Assembly: GCA_037783415.1 (NCBI GenBank)
Contig: JAZGTN010000217.1
Location: forward strand, 434,001 to 498,000
Origin: Leptasterias polaris
Lineage: Eukaryota > Echinodermata > Asteroidea > Forcipulatida > Asteriidae
DNA: 64,000 bases
Direction: 5' to 3'
This document shows, in pieces, positions 61,150-64,000 of the stretch (position 1 is the stretch's first letter; every line of letters begins with the position of its first letter). A model generated the notes under the pieces. The model was not told where the DNA came from. It ran no database searches and was given only the letters and a program-made list of their open reading frames with translations. A program made the translations under genes and the position numbers.

Positions 61150-61600
61150 AATAACACGTGGCTTTTGTTAATATGTATGGACAACGTTGTCTGCCATCAT
61201 TAGCATATTTCAAAACATTATGCAGCGAGTCATTACTGATGGAAAATAAGTTCCTTTCTCTCCCCGACCTGCTGCCGTTTTCGCGAAGCACTTTATGACC
61301 AAGTGACCAATTAGAGAACAAGTGACCAACTTACAAAGTGAACACGTGTCCAGGTGATGAAGTGACAAAGTAGTAAGTGACCAGCGGCATAGCGACCAAG
61401 TGAGCGGATGATCAAGTGCACAACACTAGTGAAGGTGATAAATTGACCAAGTGATCATGACAAGTGATCGACCGAATGGACCAAGTTAAAGTAACCAAGA
61501 AAAACTCACCCGTCGTAAATGTTATTAAAAAATAAAGAGTTTGACACAATTTGTAATGCTTAAAAATTATATCTCTCTCTGTTTGACTATTAACAAAAAA

Positions 61601-61718
61601 GCCTACGACACCCGGTATTCCCAGGCGGTCTCCCATCCAAGTACTGACCGGGCCCGACGCTGCTTAACTTCGGTGATCGGACGAGAACCGGTGTATTCAA
61701 CGTAGTATGGTCGTAGGC
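61601..61718 (-). rRNA. 5S ribosomal RNA
   Basis: Consensus; last pure S spacer upstream. Confidence 0.97.
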
Positions 61719-62169
61719 AATAACACGTGGCTTTTGTTAATATTTATGGACAACGTTGTCTGCCATCATTAGCATATTTCAAAACATTATGCAGCGAGTC
61801 ATTACTGATGGAAAATAAGTTCCTTTCTCTCCCCGACCTGCTGCCGTTTTCGCGAAGCACTTTATGACCAAGTGACCAATTAGAGAACAAGTGACCAACT
61901 TACAAAGTGAACACGTGTCCAGGTGATGAAGTGACAAAGTAGTAAGTGACCAGCGGCATAGCGACCAAGTGAGCGGATGATCAAGTGCACAACACTAGTG
62001 AAGGTGATAAATTGACCAAGTGATCATGACAAGTGATCGACCGAATGGACCAAGTTAAAGTAACCAAGAAAAACTCACCCGTCGTAAATGTTATGAAAAA
62101 ATAAAGAGTTTGACACAATTTGTAATGCTTAAAAATTATATCTCTCTCTGTTTGACTATTAACAAAAAA

Positions 62170-62287
62170 GCCTACGACACCCGGTATTCCCAGGCGGTCT
62201 CCCATCCAAGTACTGACCGGGCCCGACGCTGCTTAACTTCGGTGATCGGACGAGAACCGGTGTATTCAACGTAGTATGGTCGTAGGC
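62170..62287 (-). rRNA. 5S ribosomal RNA
   Basis: Consensus; chimeric S/L spacer upstream. Confidence 0.97.
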
Positions 62288-62889
62288 AATAACACGTGGC
62301 TTTTGTTAATATTTATGGACAACGTTGTCTGCCATCATTAGCATATTTCAAAACATTATGCAGCGAGTCATTACTGATGGAAAATAAGTTCCTTTCTCTC
62401 CCCGAACACATCGCTAAGAGGCCAATCAATGAAGCTGAACAACATTCGCACAAGGACCAAACTAGACATTTTGGAACGTACCCCAGAAAAGAAAACACAC
62501 GAAAAATGTTCTTTTACCCCAAAACCGACTTGCTGCCTTTTTCGCGAAGCACTTTATGACCAAGTGACCAATTAGAGAACAAGTGACCAACTTACAAAGT
62601 GAACACGTGTCCAGGTGATGAAGTGACAAAGTAGTAAGTGACCAGCGGCATAGCGACCAAGTGACCGGATGATCAAGTGCACAACACTAGCTAGTGAAGG
62701 TGATAAATTGACCCAGTGATCATGATGACAGTGATCGACCGAATGGACCAAGTTAAAGTAACCAAGTAAAAGCTTACACTAACAAGAACAACTCACCCGT
62801 CGTAAATGTTATGAAAAAAATAAAGAGTTTGACACAATTTGTAATGCTTAAAAATTATATCTCTCTCTGTTTTGACTATTAACAAAAAA
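62288..62889. repeat. Chimeric spacer: S left part, L right part
   Basis: It begins with the S/M base in gacaacGttgtc, then carries the L-type 123-bp segment, gtgaCcgg, actagctagtg and the 20-bp L insertion. The switch lies between about 62325 and 62405. It closes the M/S domain on the right. Confidence 0.92.
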
Positions 62890-63007
62890 GCCTACGACAC
62901 CCGGTATTCCCAGGCGGTCTCCCATCCAAGTACTGACCGGGCCCGACGCTGCTTAACTTCGGTGATCGGACGAGAACTGGTGTATTCAACGTAGTATGGT
63001 CGTAGGC
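62890..63007 (-). rRNA. 5S ribosomal RNA, G30A variant
   Basis: Private G30A (+ strand T at 62978); L spacer upstream. Confidence 0.96.
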
Positions 63008-64000
63008 AATAACACGTGGCTTTTGTTAATATTTATGGACAACATTGTCTGCCATCATTAGCATATTTCAAAACATTATGCAGCGAGTCATTACTGATGG
63101 AAAATAAGTTCCTTTCTCTCCCCGAACACATCGCTAAGAGGCCAATCAATGAAGCTGAACAACATTCGCACAAGGACCAAACTAGACATTTTGGAACGTA
63201 CCCCAGAAAAGAAAACACACGAAAAATGTTCTTTTACCCCAAAACCGACTTGCTGCCTTTTTCGCGAAGCACTTTATGACCAAGTGACCAATTAGAGAAC
63301 AAGTGACCAACTTACAAAGTGAACACGTGTCCAGGTGATGAAGTGACAAAGTAGTAAGTGACCAGCGGCATAGCGACCAAGTGACCGGATGATCAAGTGC
63401 ACAACACTAGCTAGTGAAGGTGATAAATTGACCCAGTGATCATGATGACAGTGATCGACCGAATGGACCAAGTTAAAGTAACCAAGTAAAAGCTTACACT
63501 AACAAGAACAACTCACCCGTCGTAAATGTTATGAAAAAAATAAAGAGTTTGACACAATTTGTAATGCTTAAAAATTATATCTCTCTCTGTTTTGACTATT
63601 AACAAAAAAGCCTACGACACCCGGTATTCCCAGGCGGTCTCCCATCCAAGTACTGACCGGGCCCGACGCTGCTTAACTTCGGTGATCGGACGAGAACCGG
63701 TGTATTCAACGTAGTATGGTCGTAGGCAATAACACGTGGCTTTTGTTAATATTTATGGACAACATTGTCTGCCATCATTAGCATATTTCAAAACATTATG
63801 CAGCGAGTCATTACTGATGGAAAATAAGTTCCTTTCTCTCCCCGAACACATCGCTAAGAGGCCAATCAATGAAGCTGAACAACATTCGCACAAGGACCAA
63901 ACTAGACATTTTGGAACGTACCCCAGAAAAGAAAACACACGAAAAATGTTCTTTTACCCCAAAACCGACTTGCTGCCTTTTTCGCGAAGCACTTTATGAC
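63008..64000. repeat. L-type domain resumed, cut by window end
   Basis: One complete L spacer (63008-63609) and the first part of another, which keeps the L base in gacaacAttgtc. The array clearly continues beyond the window. Confidence 0.93.
63610..63727 (-). rRNA. 5S ribosomal RNA
   Basis: Consensus; last copy in the window, its upstream L spacer is incomplete here. Confidence 0.97.

Larger units (their letters stand above)
47494..62169. repeat. S-type domain: 26 spacers of 451 bp
   Basis: The 569-bp units lack the M-type 4-bp duplication. The gtga(T/G)cgg base changes in blocks: G after copy 47376, T after 47945, G after 48514-53066, T after 53635-57049, G after 57618 and 58187, T after 58756, G after 59325-61601. 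A gttatTaaaaa variant marks the spacers of copies 57049, 57618, 59325 and 61032. Confidence 0.93.
8762..64000 (-). repeat. 5S rDNA tandem array, about 90 units, runs off the window
   Basis: Direct head-to-tail repeat with unit lengths of 720 (L), 573 (M), 569/568 (S) and a few one-off sizes. S differs from L by exactly 151 bp in six indels: 123 bp after ctctccccga; 4 bp (actagctagtg/actagtg); 2 bp in the gatcatgatgacag region; 20 bp after aaccaag; and single bases in an A-run and a T-run. M is S plus a 4-bp duplication (ctccctcccc). A base in gtga(C/T/G)cgg also separates the types: C in L, T in M, T or G in S. The sense of transcription is leftward throughout. Confidence 0.97.

Noticed and set aside
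9445..64000. CRISPR array or prokaryotic repeat system
   Set aside because: The repeated element is a 5S rRNA gene with Pol III signals, the spacers are near identical to each other, and there are no cas-like genes.

Overview
This looks like animal nuclear DNA, most likely from an echinoderm. The reasons are two intronless rhodopsin-class receptor genes in a tandem pair, a metazoan-type 5S rRNA with an internal TFIIIA/Pol III control region, a tRNA-derived SINE, and an L2/CR1-like LINE remnant. The echinoderm placement is inference; a hemichordate or another invertebrate deuterostome is possible. Nothing in the window is prokaryotic.

Region 1 (1-8761) holds single-copy and dispersed sequence. 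Two paralogous seven-transmembrane receptors lie head to tail on the + strand (2032-3003 and 6243-7235) and are about 80% identical over 314 aligned residues (counted by eye). Their 5' and 3' flanks are also duplicated. Between and after them lie a decayed LINE 3' end (4202-4869), several minisatellite-like repeats, and a tRNA-Leu-like SINE (7720-8143) that inserted into a 104-bp tandem repeat with a 5-bp target duplication.

Region 2 (8762-64000) is one uninterrupted tandem array of 5S rRNA genes, all transcribed from the - strand toward the receptor genes: 90 essentially full-length copies plus one truncated copy at the left edge. The coding part is nearly invariant, but the spacer comes in three main length forms: L (602 bp, 720-bp unit), M (455 bp, 573-bp unit) and S (451 bp, 569-bp unit). 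The order is 20 L spacers, one L/S chimeric unit, about 38 kb of mixed M and S units, one S/L chimeric unit, then L units to the window end. The M/S domain is therefore nested inside an L array. Inside it are a duplicated six-unit block (3,421 bp), a unit with a 108-bp internal duplication, and diagnostic base changes shared by separated units, all marks of unequal exchange and gene conversion.

Each 5S unit has the internal A box, intermediate element and C box, a T-run terminator, a TATA-like element at about -21 to -28, and a perfect CACGTG at -6 to -11. The open frames repeated in the spacers have no support as genes. The receptors and the 5S array have no evident functional link.
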